Positions 34,122-42,724 of a DNA stretch of 50,613 nt are shown one piece after another. The translations under genes were made by a program, and so were the position numbers. Positions within the stretch are counted from its first letter, which is position 1, and each line of letters starts with the position of its first letter. Under the pieces are notes generated by a model. That model worked only from the letters and a program-made list of their open reading frames with translations. It was not told the origin of the DNA and did not search any database. The stretch comes from Chitinophagales bacterium (GTDB lineage: Bacteria; Bacteroidota; Bacteroidia; Chitinophagales; Saprospiraceae), in NCBI GenBank assembly GCA_013298845.1, contig JAAFJN010000034.1, positions 1 to 50,613 on the forward strand, written 5' to 3'.

Positions 34122-35204
34122 ATGAATAAAATCTGGTTATGCGCTCTGTTTCTGTTGGCTTTGTCGGGACAGGTAGCCGCGCAAAAAAAGGAAAAAAGCC
34201 CCAATCGGTTTAAAATAGTCGCTTTGCCGGTGGCTTTTTACACGCCCGATACCAAATGGGGCGGTGGCGCGGGCGGATTGTCTACGTTTAATTTTAAAAG
34301 CGACAGCCTGCGTGCGCGCCGGTCGAGTGTAACAGTGGGCGTAGTGTACACCCAACTCCGGCAGGTGTTGCTGTATTTTCCGTTTCAGTTATTTCCCCAA
34401 AATCAAAAATATTGGATTGCCGGTGAAGTGGGTTATTACCGGTACGTATTTAATTATTTCGGCACCGGGAACGACCTTTCACCCGATTACATTGAAAAAT
34501 ACGACGCTACTTTTCCGCGTATTCGCCTCAATATGAGCCGAAAAGTGGGCGATAACCTGTACGCCGGGCTTCGGTATGCGTTTGATGATTTTGATTTTAC
34601 CCGCCGCGATCCCAACGGGCTTTTGGTCCGTAATGAAGTTCCCGGCTCCGATGGCGGCCGAATTTCGGGCGTAGGAGCGGGATTTAACTACGATACCCGT
34701 AACAGCATTTTTTTTCCGGAAAAAGGTCTTTTGGCCGAAGGTATCGTTTACGCCGAATCCCGGCAAACGGGCAGTCAGTTCACTTACCAACGCCTTTCAC
34801 TGGACGTGGCCAAATACATTGGCGTTGGTAAAAAAGGCGTTTTGGCGCTCAATTCAGCGGCGGTGTTTTCCTTTGGCGAAGTACCATTTCACCAAATGCC
34901 CGTCATTGGCGGCACTAAACGAATGCGCGGTTATTTTGAGGGCAAATACCGCGACAAACATTTATTATTGGTGCAGGGCGAATACCGTCAACCCTTATTT
35001 TGGCGCATTGGGGTGGTGGCTTTTGGCGGATTGGGTATGGTGGGCCGCGATGTTAACGCGCTTGCCTTGACGAACACCCGCTACAATTACGGTGCCGGCA
35101 TTCGTTTTTTGCTGGACAAAGCCCAACGCATCAACGTAAGGGCTGATTACGGCATTGGGTACAAATCAAAAGGATTTTATTTAACGTTCGGCGAGGCATT
35201 TTAA
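34122..35204 (+). CDS. BamA/TamA-type outer-membrane barrel without POTRA domains
   Basis: 360 residues with a signal peptide (MNKIWLCALFLLALSGQVAAQ). The rest is a surface-antigen (D15/Omp85 superfamily) barrel: PVAFYTPDTKWGGGAGG opens it, GFNYDTRNSIFFPEKGLLAEG is the typical strand-loop block, and MPVIGGTKRMRGYFEGKYRDKH carries the RMRGY motif of the inner lid loop (VRGF/Y in BamA). The final strand ends in GEAF. No POTRA domain fits in the short N-terminus, so it is not the assembly factor BamA itself; similar proteins are often found in Bacteroidota with unknown cargo. ATG 34122 begins the signal peptide. Confidence 0.85.
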   Translation: MNKIWLCALFLLALSGQVAAQKKEKSPNRFKIVALPVAFYTPDTKWGGGAGGLSTFNFKSDSLRARRSSVTVGVVYTQLRQVLLYFPFQLFPQNQKYWIAGEVGYYRYVFNYFGTGNDLSPDYIEKYDATFPRIRLNMSRKVGDNLYAGLRYAFDDFDFTRRDPNGLLVRNEVPGSDGGRISGVGAGFNYDTRNSIFFPEKGLLAEGIVYAESRQTGSQFTYQRLSLDVAKYIGVGKKGVLALNSAAVFSFGEVPFHQMPVIGGTKRMRGYFEGKYRDKHLLLVQGEYRQPLFWRIGVVAFGGLGMVGRDVNALALTNTRYNYGAGIRFLLDKAQRINVRADYGIGYKSKGFYLTFGEAF

Positions 35205-35215
35205 TGCCCGCCGTA

Positions 35216-35237
35216 GATACGAACGGCCGTTCGTATC
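35216..35237. repeat. Perfect palindrome, variant of the 31561 repeat
   Basis: The core ATACGAACGGCCGTTCGTAT (35217-35236) is a perfect palindrome extended by one G/C pair. It differs from the 31561 copy by a compensatory G-to-A / C-to-T pair, so the stem is kept while the sequence changed. Like that copy it sits in the gap between two convergent genes. Confidence 0.75.
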
Positions 35238-35260
35238 ACGTCACGGTCCAAATCACGGGA

Positions 35261-35983
35261 TCACACCACACCCGTTCGCACCAAATACACCGACCGTGCC
35301 ACCAAATTCCCCGCAATTTCGGTACGAACATGGCGTTCACCGGGTGTATCCACGCGGATAAAATCCAGCGCATAACAAACAATCGGCCCAGCGGCGCACA
35401 AACGTCCGTGCAATTGCGAACCGCGCACTTCCAGTTCAAAACAAATGGCCGTGGCGAGGTTATTGCGAAAACGCAGGTCTTTATACCCAAAAACCACCGT
35501 CGCATCGGAGCCGAGGGGTGCAAAACGCTCCGCTTCGGTATAAATATCCACCGAATGGTTGTGCCGCTCCAGCACCTCGATACCCGCCTGCAACGCAAGG
35601 TAATACATCATGCCGGACACCTGACAAAGACCGCCGCCGTAAGCGCCCCGCACCTGGCCATTGACCAAATTGCGCCCCAACCGATAACCTTGTAACCGAC
35701 CGGGATAACCCACCGCCGACCAAAACGAAAATACCGCGCCGGGTGGAATCACCACGCGCCGCACCGCCGCACTGGCCAAGGCGATATTGTGGATTTTATT
35801 TTCGAAAAAAGCACTTGGCTTAATTGGTTGTACGGTTTCAATCCCAAACGGAAAGGAAACACCCGGAGAGCGCTGTAATCGCGTCAATTGAGTGCTAAAG
35901 CGGCTTTTTTGGTCGTTGCGTACGCGTTGAAGTACGCGGTAAGTGAGCCGAAGCGCGGGAGGAATCCATTGTTTCCAGTTCAT
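35261..35983 (-). CDS. VanW family protein
   Basis: 240 residues. The VanW block is clear: NIALASAAVRRVVIPPGAVFSFW, then GYRLGRNLVNGQVRGAYGGGLCQVSGMMYYLALQAG and the later HNHSVDIYTEAERFAPLGSDATVVFGYKDLRFRN. The GGGLCQVS motif is the family's mark. VanW genes accompany vancomycin-resistance clusters in Gram-positives, but most family members, as here, are unlinked to resistance and of unknown function. No membrane helix or signal peptide is evident. The gene sits 12 bases downstream of the secreted hypothetical gene on the same strand, so the two may be co-transcribed. Confidence 0.86.
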   Translation of the reverse strand: MNWKQWIPPALRLTYRVLQRVRNDQKSRFSTQLTRLQRSPGVSFPFGIETVQPIKPSAFFENKIHNIALASAAVRRVVIPPGAVFSFWSAVGYPGRLQGYRLGRNLVNGQVRGAYGGGLCQVSGMMYYLALQAGIEVLERHNHSVDIYTEAERFAPLGSDATVVFGYKDLRFRNNLATAICFELEVRGSQLHGRLCAAGPIVCYALDFIRVDTPGERHVRTEIAGNLVARSVYLVRTGVV

Positions 35984-35995
35984 GGGACGGTAAAA

Positions 35996-36556
35996 TCAGG
36001 ATTTTTTAAGAACGGCCCGTTGGAATGCACTAAACGGATAAGTGAGCACCTCCGGAACTTCTTCGCCTTTGTGGGTTTGTTTTCCGGTACTGCTCACCGA
36101 TTTTTCGGGGCCACTCATGACTTCAAAAACCATCATATCATCGCCAATTTTTTCGTAAGTGCACAATACCCGCGCGCCTTGCACCACAAACCAACACAAC
36201 AATTTGCCCCCGTAAAAATAACTTTCCATGGCAATCGTGTTCTTTTCGTCCACTTTCCAAATGCCTTTTTCGGGCGCAACGGGCACCAGTTCGTAAGGGC
36301 GCCAATCTTCTTCCTTAGAACCGTAAATCAGGCCAAATGCATAACGGCCCTGCGTGGAAGTATCCAGCGGAGCCACCGAAACGGTCATGTTTACCGATTG
36401 CACTTCTCCCTGTCCGTTAAATACGTGAAGTACGCCTTTCCAGTCGCCCGTCCAAGAAGCCGGAAACGCACGATTGTTGGTTTGTGCAAAAAGCGCGCTT
36501 GCCCAAATGCAGCCCAAAAACAGGGCAGAATACCGAATAAAGCCTTGTAATTTCAT
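35996..36556 (-). CDS. Secreted protein of unknown function
   Basis: 186 residues. The signal peptide (MKLQGFIRYSALFLGCIWASALFAQ) is followed by a lipocalin-like beta pattern: WTGDWKGVLHVFNGQGEVQSVNMTVSVAPL, GRYAFGLIYGSKEEDWRPYELVP, KNTIAMESYFYGGKLLCWFVV. A lipocalin-type or calycin-like barrel is possible but is only a pattern guess. Start ATG 36556 was selected because it opens the signal peptide; the -7 box at 36597-36590 lies 34 bases upstream. It forms a divergent pair with the next gene. Confidence 0.75.
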   Translation of the reverse strand: MKLQGFIRYSALFLGCIWASALFAQTNNRAFPASWTGDWKGVLHVFNGQGEVQSVNMTVSVAPLDTSTQGRYAFGLIYGSKEEDWRPYELVPVAPEKGIWKVDEKNTIAMESYFYGGKLLCWFVVQGARVLCTYEKIGDDMMVFEVMSGPEKSVSSTGKQTHKGEEVPEVLTYPFSAFQRAVLKKS

Positions 36557-36589
36557 TTTAACAAAAAAAAGTAAAAACTTAGTAAAGCC

Positions 36590-36597
36590 CAAAGGTA
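36590..36597 (-). promoter_or_regulatory. -7 promoter box of the secreted hypothetical gene
   Basis: On the minus strand this reads TACCTTTG, 33 bases before the ATG at 36556. It is 19 bases from the plus-strand box at 36617, so the two divergent promoters share one short region. Confidence 0.6.
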
Positions 36598-36616
36598 CAA
36601 CATCGGATAGAAATCC

Positions 36617-36624
36617 TAATTTTG
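36617..36624 (+). promoter_or_regulatory. -7 promoter box of the DUF gene at 36643
   Basis: TAATTTTG fits TAnnTTTG and ends 18 bases before the ATG at 36643. No good -33 element is visible; that space is taken by the divergent promoter. Confidence 0.5.
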
Positions 36625-36642
36625 CGGCCCTTTTTTAAAATT

Positions 36643-37167
36643 ATGGTAGAATTGCTCGAATTACTCAAATACACCGTACCGGCATTAGTTGTTTTTGCCA
36701 CCGCTTATTTCACGTTAAAATCGTACTTGGATGCGCATTACCGCGAACAGGCCCTCAAGCAACGCATCGAGGCCCAAAAACTGACCCTTCCCGTGCGCCT
36801 GCAAGCGTACGAACGCCTTATTTTGTTGTGCGACCGCTTAACGCTGCCCAACCTGCTGTTGCGTATTCGGTCGGGAAACATGACCGTTAGTGAACTAAAG
36901 GCCGCCTTGCTTATTGCCATCAGCCAGGAATTTGACCATAATACTTCGCAGCAATTGTACGTTTCCGAAACCCTTTGGCAAATTGTTTCTTTGGCCAAAG
37001 CCGACGCGCTTACGCTCGTTACCAAAGCCTCTGAAGGACTGGACAATGACGCGCCGGACGAGCAATTGATCAACCGTATGTTTGGTGCTTTGGATCAATT
37101 GGGCAACGTAACCACTTTACAAAAAGCCCAAATGGCCATTCGTACCGAAGCCGGCCAATTGTTCTAA
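36643..37167 (+). CDS. Membrane-anchored helical protein, unknown function
   Basis: 174 residues: one N-terminal membrane helix (about 8-28, YTVPALVVFATAYFTLKSYL) followed by a cytoplasmic helical domain rich in Leu and charged residues (QALKQRIEAQKLTLPVRLQAYERLILLCDRL, SELKAALLIAISQEFDHNTSQQLYVS). The pattern matches a conserved family in Bacteroidota without a known role. The ATG at 36643 is preferred to a TTG at 36622, which lies inside the promoter box. The gene ends 636 bases before dnaA. Confidence 0.75.
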   Translation: MVELLELLKYTVPALVVFATAYFTLKSYLDAHYREQALKQRIEAQKLTLPVRLQAYERLILLCDRLTLPNLLLRIRSGNMTVSELKAALLIAISQEFDHNTSQQLYVSETLWQIVSLAKADALTLVTKASEGLDNDAPDEQLINRMFGALDQLGNVTTLQKAQMAIRTEAGQLF

Positions 37168-37803
37168 CCGGAACAACCTCGGGCTATTTTCTTGAACCTT
37201 TTGCGTCAAAATTTTTCCTTTTACCAACGTTATTTTTTGTGCTTCAACGGTCAAAAAGTGTAACCCGTTGATTCTTAATGCATTCGGCCCAAAGGCAAAA
37301 TAACACATTATTTACACGAGGTATTTTGGCGCATTTTCCGAATTATTTATTAAGCAAATCCGGCGGCATTGAACAATGGGAAAGACACCAAATTTAAATT
37401 GGATGCAGCCCGAATTCCACAGTATTTTACGTTGGATGTCAATAACTTAGCGCAAAATAAGCCCTAAAAACCACTACCCGATTTATATGGACTTTGAAGA
37501 AATACAAAGAATATAGTTTTGTGTTTTCACTCAAACACCAACAATTATTCGCGCATTGATAATCAATCGGTTACAAAGCCCATATGATGTAAATGATTAA
37601 AAATCACGCGTTTATAAACATATCAACAGTGAAGTGTTAGTAACTGCTGTATAGTTGGTGAGTAACTTTTTTCCGTAAAAAAGGCGCTGAAAATTTTTCC
37701 AATCCGATTTCTTGACGCACCTTTGTCGCCCCTTCGGATAACGAAGATCTCTGCTTTAATTTTCTAAGAATCGCCTCGAAAAAATCAAATAATATCATTA
37801 GGT
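37168..37803. other. 636-base non-coding region upstream of dnaA
   Basis: No plausible coding frame. It holds a 13-base palindrome ATTGATAATCAAT (37555-37567), TTATTTACA (37308-37316, two changes from the DnaA box TTATCCACA) and a near-consensus -7 box CACCTTTG (37718-37725) with a 78-base leader to the dnaA ATG. A/T-rich stretches are spread through the second half. No cluster of good DnaA boxes was found, so an origin is not supported. Confidence 0.5.
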
Positions 37804-39249
37804 ATGACTAACGACAGCCAAATGGTATGGGACTCTTGTCTGCGTACCATAAAAAAGAACGTAAGCCCGCAAAGCTTCAAAACCTGGTTCGATCCAATCC
37901 GGCCTGTTCAGGTTGAACAGAACGTATTGACGATTCAGGTTCCAAACAAGTTCTTTTATGAGTGGTTGGAAGAACATTACGTTCAACTGCTCAAACAATG
38001 CATTCGCCAGGAATTGGGCGAACGCGGTCGCTTAGTATATCGCATCCCGGAGGCAGGGTCGGGAAATGTACAGGGCAACCGCCCGGGCGAACAACCCATT
38101 AAAGTTTCCGCCAAACCATCGGCGGATAAGGATACCGAACCGGTTCCGGGGTCATTCGACGTAGAGACGATTAAAAATCCGTTTATTATTCCGGGTATTA
38201 AGCGGGTCAAAGTAGATCCGCAACTCAACGTAAATTATACGTTTGATACCTGTATTGAAGGGGATTGCAACCGACTTGCCCGCAACGCCGGTATCGCCGT
38301 GGCCAAAAAACCCGGCGGCACTTCGTTTAATCCGTTGTTTATTTTTGGCGACGTTGGTTTGGGCAAAACCCACCTGGCGCAGGCCATTGGCAACGAAATT
38401 GTAAAACGCCACGACAACAAATCTGTACTGTACGTTACCACCGAAAAATTCACTAACCAGATTATTCAGGCCATTAAAAACAACGCCGTTACGGAGTTTG
38501 TGAATTTTTACCAAATCATTGACGTACTCATCGTTGACGATATTCAGTTCCTGTCGGGTAAGTCCAAAATGCAGGACATTTTCTTTAATATTTTTAACCA
38601 CCTCCACCAGCAGGGCAAACAGATCGTATTGACCAGTGACCGCCCGCCGAAGGATTTGAAAGACATTGAAGATCGCCTGATTTCTCGTTTTAAATGGGGT
38701 TTGAGCGCCGACTTGCAAGCGCCGGATCTGGAAACCCGCATGGCCATTCTGGAAGCCAAAATTGACGAAGAAGGCATTGACATTCCGCAGGATGTCCTCG
38801 AATTTATTTGTTACAACATCAAAAACAATATCCGCGAACTGGAAGGTGTGATGATTTCGCTCATGGCGCAATCTACCCTGATTAGTCGCGATATTGACCT
38901 GGAACTGGCCAAAGAAGTGATTCGCAACTTTGTCAGCACCATCAATAAAGAAATTACCGTTGAGTTTATTCAGGAACTCGTGGCCGAACACTTTGACGTT
39001 CCGGTGGACAAACTCCACCACGAAACCCGCAAACGCAACGTGGTGATTGCGCGGCAGTTGTCCATGTATTTGGCCAAAAAAATGACCAATCGCTCGCTCA
39101 AGTCCATTGGTGAAACCTTCGGCGGGCGCGACCACAGTACCGTTATTTACTCCTGCAAAGCCGTGCAGGACATGATGGATACCGACATGATTTTTAAAGA
39201 CACGGTGGCCGATTTGGAAAAGAAAATCAAGTTGAGTTTGAATCAGTAA
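37804..39249 (+). CDS. dnaA: Chromosomal replication initiator protein DnaA
   Basis: 481 residues, full length. Domain I (1-90) opens with MVWDSCLRTIKKNVSPQSFKTWF; a variable linker follows. The AAA+ domain starts near 135 (NPLFIFGDVGLGKTHLAQAIG, Walker A; VLIVDDIQFLSG, Walker B; TSDRPPKDLKDIEDRL, sensor I). Domain IV carries the DNA-recognition helix signature FGGRDHSTVIYSC. It starts replication by opening oriC. A large intergenic region precedes it and two membrane protein genes follow after 6 and 9 bases, so dnaA is the first gene of an unusual three-gene unit; dnaN is not adjacent, as in other Bacteroidota. Confidence 0.98.
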   Translation: MTNDSQMVWDSCLRTIKKNVSPQSFKTWFDPIRPVQVEQNVLTIQVPNKFFYEWLEEHYVQLLKQCIRQELGERGRLVYRIPEAGSGNVQGNRPGEQPIKVSAKPSADKDTEPVPGSFDVETIKNPFIIPGIKRVKVDPQLNVNYTFDTCIEGDCNRLARNAGIAVAKKPGGTSFNPLFIFGDVGLGKTHLAQAIGNEIVKRHDNKSVLYVTTEKFTNQIIQAIKNNAVTEFVNFYQIIDVLIVDDIQFLSGKSKMQDIFFNIFNHLHQQGKQIVLTSDRPPKDLKDIEDRLISRFKWGLSADLQAPDLETRMAILEAKIDEEGIDIPQDVLEFICYNIKNNIRELEGVMISLMAQSTLISRDIDLELAKEVIRNFVSTINKEITVEFIQELVAEHFDVPVDKLHHETRKRNVVIARQLSMYLAKKMTNRSLKSIGETFGGRDHSTVIYSCKAVQDMMDTDMIFKDTVADLEKKIKLSLNQ

Positions 39250-39255
39250 AGACGT

Positions 39256-40572
39256 ATGAAGTGGTTCAGATCCATATTGAAAAACGACGTTTTTTTCCTC
39301 TTGCTGTTGCTGCCACTACTTGCTAATTATGCCAAAGGGCGGGTCAGTGAAAATTTAAGGGGCGTCATTTGGTCCGACTGCGAAGGTTATTATTCGTATT
39401 TGCCGGCGGTTTTTAATATTGGTGACGTACACAAACTACCGGAGGGCAGTATGAACGCCCGCAAAAACGACCGCGGCGAAGTGGTCATTAAGTACACCGC
39501 CGGGGTCAGTTATTTTCAGTTGCCGTTTTTTTTGGGTGCGCGGTACTATTGCGACACACATGGTATTGAACGTTCCGATTATTTTAACCGCCATTATTCG
39601 CGGGCTATCGCTTTGGCCGGAGTGGTGGCCGCTTGGTTGGGGTTGCTATTTTTGTTTAAAGCCCTCAAAAACCTCGATTTTTCGCGCTTAATTACCTGGC
39701 TGACGCTAATTGTGGTGTTTTTTGGCACCAATTTATTCCACTACACTACCAAAGAAATGGGCATGTCACATGCCTACTCCTTCTGCCTTTTTGCCGTTTT
39801 ATTGTGGCATTTGCCGTTTTTTTATAAAAACCCCAACTGGCGCAACAGCCTGATATTGGGCGTTTTGTGCGGCTGGATTGTTCTCATCCGCCCGACCAAT
39901 ATCGTGCCGCTTTTGCTCGTTCCACTGTATAATGTAGATAGTTTTGCGGCTCTTTCGGCGCGTTTTCGGTGGTTTGGTGCCATTTGGCAACAACTATTGG
40001 CCGTAGTAGCGGCGGCATTGGTGATGGTTTTCCCTCAAATGTTGTATTGGCGCGAAATGACCGGCAAATGGCTGCTCTACTCCTACGGCGGCGAAGGGCA
40101 GCAGGAAGATTTCCGGTATTGGAACCACCCTAAAATCGCCGATGTGCTGTTTGACGTTCAAAATGGTTTGTTTTTGTACTCGCCGCTGGTACTTCTCATG
40201 GTACTTGGGATGTTGACCAACTGGCGTAAAACGGCCCTGCAAAGCAAAACCTTGCTATTCATTTTTGTAGTTTCCACCTATATTTTTGCCTCTTGGTGGG
40301 CGTGGTGGTTCGGTGGCGCATTTGGGCACCGGAGTTACGTGGAACTCTACGCTTTTTTTGCGTTGCCTACGGCGGGTATTTTACACCAGATTTGGCAGTT
40401 GCGTTCGGCCTTTGTGAAATACAGTTTGCTGGCTTTAATCGCGTTTTTGACCTTTTACAGCGTACGGATGTCCATTCTCTACACCAAACTCCCCGGCCCC
40501 TGGGACGGTGCCGACTGGCGCTGGAACCCCGAAAAAATACTTTGGGTGTGGGAGCACTTGTTTCAATTTTAA
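39256..40572 (+). CDS. Polytopic membrane protein, GT-C glycosyltransferase-like
   Basis: 438 residues with about ten membrane helices. The first extracytoplasmic loop contains WSDCEGYYSYLPA, where the acidic residues take the place of the GT-C catalytic Asp, and HWHYS-like blocks (FNRHYSRAIALAG) follow. Such proteins use lipid-linked sugars at the outer face of the inner membrane. The family was not identified by name and no sugar-nucleotide genes lie nearby, so the assignment stays tentative. It follows dnaA by six bases. A closing tract HRSYVELYAFFALP resembles the conserved end of family 39-like transferases. Confidence 0.6.
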   Translation: MKWFRSILKNDVFFLLLLLPLLANYAKGRVSENLRGVIWSDCEGYYSYLPAVFNIGDVHKLPEGSMNARKNDRGEVVIKYTAGVSYFQLPFFLGARYYCDTHGIERSDYFNRHYSRAIALAGVVAAWLGLLFLFKALKNLDFSRLITWLTLIVVFFGTNLFHYTTKEMGMSHAYSFCLFAVLLWHLPFFYKNPNWRNSLILGVLCGWIVLIRPTNIVPLLLVPLYNVDSFAALSARFRWFGAIWQQLLAVVAAALVMVFPQMLYWREMTGKWLLYSYGGEGQQEDFRYWNHPKIADVLFDVQNGLFLYSPLVLLMVLGMLTNWRKTALQSKTLLFIFVVSTYIFASWWAWWFGGAFGHRSYVELYAFFALPTAGILHQIWQLRSAFVKYSLLALIAFLTFYSVRMSILYTKLPGPWDGADWRWNPEKILWVWEHLFQF

Positions 40573-40581
40573 ACGCCGTTT

Positions 40582-41844
40582 ATGCACCCCCATCGCCGCC
40601 TTCTTCTTTTATTTTTGCTTCAGGTGATCCTGTGCGTGTATGGCAACTTTATTTTTGTCACCCGAGTGAACCCATTTGTATTGCTGCTTACGACCCTTGC
40701 ACTGGTGTATTATGCGGCGCTGGAACTCAAAAACAAACCATCCGAACCGGCCCGGTCGGAAACGTGGACCATTCCGTTATTGCACGGTTTAGTGGGTATT
40801 GGTGCCGTAATTGCCCTGATTAGCCCGTTAAATCGAATATTCCGACAATTCCCGGACCCCAGTAAGTTTTCCGATGTTATTCCGCAAATGAAGGGACAGG
40901 CCGATTTGTTTTTTAGTGGCCAATTCCCTTATGTCACGATAGAAACGGTGAGCAACCGCCCCTATCCGGTGTATTTGCCACTCCAATGGATGCCGTTTCA
41001 AATCAGTAATATTCTACGCATTGATGCACGCTGGACGGGTGTTGTTCTTTTTGCGGCGGGTGTTTTTGTAGCGGGTTATTTTTTAAGAAAACACTACAAC
41101 AACCTACCGCTGTCTAACTCGATACTGCGCACCTTATTGCTGGTATTTCCGTTTTGGGCCTTTATCCAATGGTCGAAAAAAGACGTTGGGGTAAGCGCCG
41201 AGGGTGTTGTGACGTTTTGGTATTTGTTATTAGCGACGGGCCTGGCAGTCAAAAACCGCTGGTTACTGTTTTTGGGGTTAGTAGGTGGTATTCTATCGCG
41301 GTATTCCCTGCTGTTTTGGTTGCCCCTTTGGGCATTGCTGCTGTGGTGGCACGAACCTAAACGGTATTCTTTCCTGCTTTGGGGTGGTGTCATTATCGCT
41401 GTATTGGGACTATTTGTTGTTCCATTTTTATTAAAAGACCCTTCTATTTTGGCCAAAATGAGCGCTCATTACGCCAAATGCGACGAAAGTTCGTGGGTTT
41501 ACCCCGACGAATACACCTATCAGGAAGGACTTAGCCTGAATATTCACCTGCGCGAATGGTTACCCGGTAAACCCAGCGATAGTTTGCCCTACGCGCACTG
41601 GCCCCAACTGTTGGTACAACTGCTCTGCATGGCGGGCGGGTGGATGTATTATCGCCGTGAAGGGCACAAGCATTACGATATTTACACCTATGCACTGCTT
41701 TGGCTTGCGCTAATGCCCATGCTGTTGTATATTTTTAGCCCAATGGTTTTCCGGTATTATATGCTCATGCCGTTAAGTGTTTCAGCGGTGTTGTGCTGGC
41801 GGGTTTGGGCGAATTTTCCCCAGAAAACAGTTACCGCCCCGTAA
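40582..41844 (+). CDS. Polytopic membrane protein, GT87-like
   Basis: 420 residues with ten or so membrane helices. Before the third helix the loop PSKFSDVIPQMKGQADLFFSG holds the Asp expected in family 87 GT-C mannosyltransferase-like proteins, and RPYPVYLPLQWMPF is the matching entry to the next helix. The gene starts nine bases after the previous one and both proteins share the general architecture without detailed similarity, so they may act in the same glycan pathway. The ATG at 40582 is the first in frame. No further evidence for substrate. 130 bases without features separate it from the next gene. Confidence 0.62.
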   Translation: MHPHRRLLLLFLLQVILCVYGNFIFVTRVNPFVLLLTTLALVYYAALELKNKPSEPARSETWTIPLLHGLVGIGAVIALISPLNRIFRQFPDPSKFSDVIPQMKGQADLFFSGQFPYVTIETVSNRPYPVYLPLQWMPFQISNILRIDARWTGVVLFAAGVFVAGYFLRKHYNNLPLSNSILRTLLLVFPFWAFIQWSKKDVGVSAEGVVTFWYLLLATGLAVKNRWLLFLGLVGGILSRYSLLFWLPLWALLLWWHEPKRYSFLLWGGVIIAVLGLFVVPFLLKDPSILAKMSAHYAKCDESSWVYPDEYTYQEGLSLNIHLREWLPGKPSDSLPYAHWPQLLVQLLCMAGGWMYYRREGHKHYDIYTYALLWLALMPMLLYIFSPMVFRYYMLMPLSVSAVLCWRVWANFPQKTVTAP

Positions 41845-41974
41845 CCTTCAATTCATCGGAGACCGAAAGTCCTGTCTCTACTACATCTTTCATCCTGACA
41901 AACATCACATCCAACCCGTTTTCTTATTTAAGAATACCGATATAAGATTTTTGATTTTTGAAGTGTCACCACCC

Positions 41975-42724
41975 TTACCCCTCCAAAAACGCCGCTATCT
42001 TTTCTACCGATAACGCCGCCTGCGTGCCATTGCTCATCACCAAAACCCCGCCGTCGCTTTTGATGTATTCCCTGACCTCATTTCGGTTGATGATATACGA
42101 CTTGTGGCATCGGAAAAAGACCGGAATATCGTGCAGGAGCGTCTCAAAATGTTTAAGATTGCGCCCCACCATCAGTTTATTGCCGTTGCGGAGGTGAATT
42201 TCGCTGTACGCCGCTTCTCCTTTGATCAAAATAATGTCGGAAGGTTTGAAAAAATGAATGGATTGACCGCTCGGAATGGCAATACGTTTGTCTTCCCAAT
42301 GGGTGGTGTGGTTGAGGTTTTCGCGCAGGTTTTTGAACGATAATGCCCGAAATTGATCTTGTCTTTTGAAAAAACGTTCCACCGCTTCTACCAACAGGGT
42401 ATGCTGGATGGGTTTTAACAAATAGTCAATGGCCGAAAAACGAAACGCCTGAATGGCGTATTCATCGTAAGCCGTGGTAAAAATGACGTTAAAATTCACC
42501 TCTTCTTCGTTGAAAAAATCGAGTAGTTCGAGGCCGCTGTGTCCCGGCATTTCAATGTCCAAAAACACCAAACTCGGTTGGTACTTTTTAATGGCTTTTA
42601 CCCCCGAAGGCAAATCTTCGCAAAGGGCCATAATTTGCAACTTAGGGCAGTAGTCTTTAATAATGGCTTCGAGCAATACCCGTGCTTTGGGTTCGTCGTC
42701 AATAATGATACAAGGTTCCATCAT
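41975..42724 (-). CDS. LytTR-type DNA-binding response regulator
   Basis: 249 residues. The receiver domain (1-120) has the acidic pair IDDEPKAR and the phosphorylated Asp56 in LVFLDIEMPGHSG, with Thr and Lys at the usual places (FTTAYDEYA, LLKPI). The LytTR domain (about 145-249) carries FFRCHKSYIINRNEV, which contacts DNA, and GGVLVMSNGTQAALS. It should be controlled by the kinase just upstream, whose stop codon overlaps the start (ATGATG). The first ATG (42724) gives a four-base overlap; the second (42721) is also possible. Confidence 0.93.
   Translation of the reverse strand: MMEPCIIIDDEPKARVLLEAIIKDYCPKLQIMALCEDLPSGVKAIKKYQPSLVFLDIEMPGHSGLELLDFFNEEEVNFNVIFTTAYDEYAIQAFRFSAIDYLLKPIQHTLLVEAVERFFKRQDQFRALSFKNLRENLNHTTHWEDKRIAIPSGQSIHFFKPSDIILIKGEAAYSEIHLRNGNKLMVGRNLKHFETLLHDIPVFFRCHKSYIINRNEVREYIKSDGGVLVMSNGTQAALSVEKIAAFLEG

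Noticed and set aside
37168-37803. oriC claimed next to dnaA
   Set aside because: No cluster of TTATCCACA-like boxes could be found on either strand; only two-mismatch matches.
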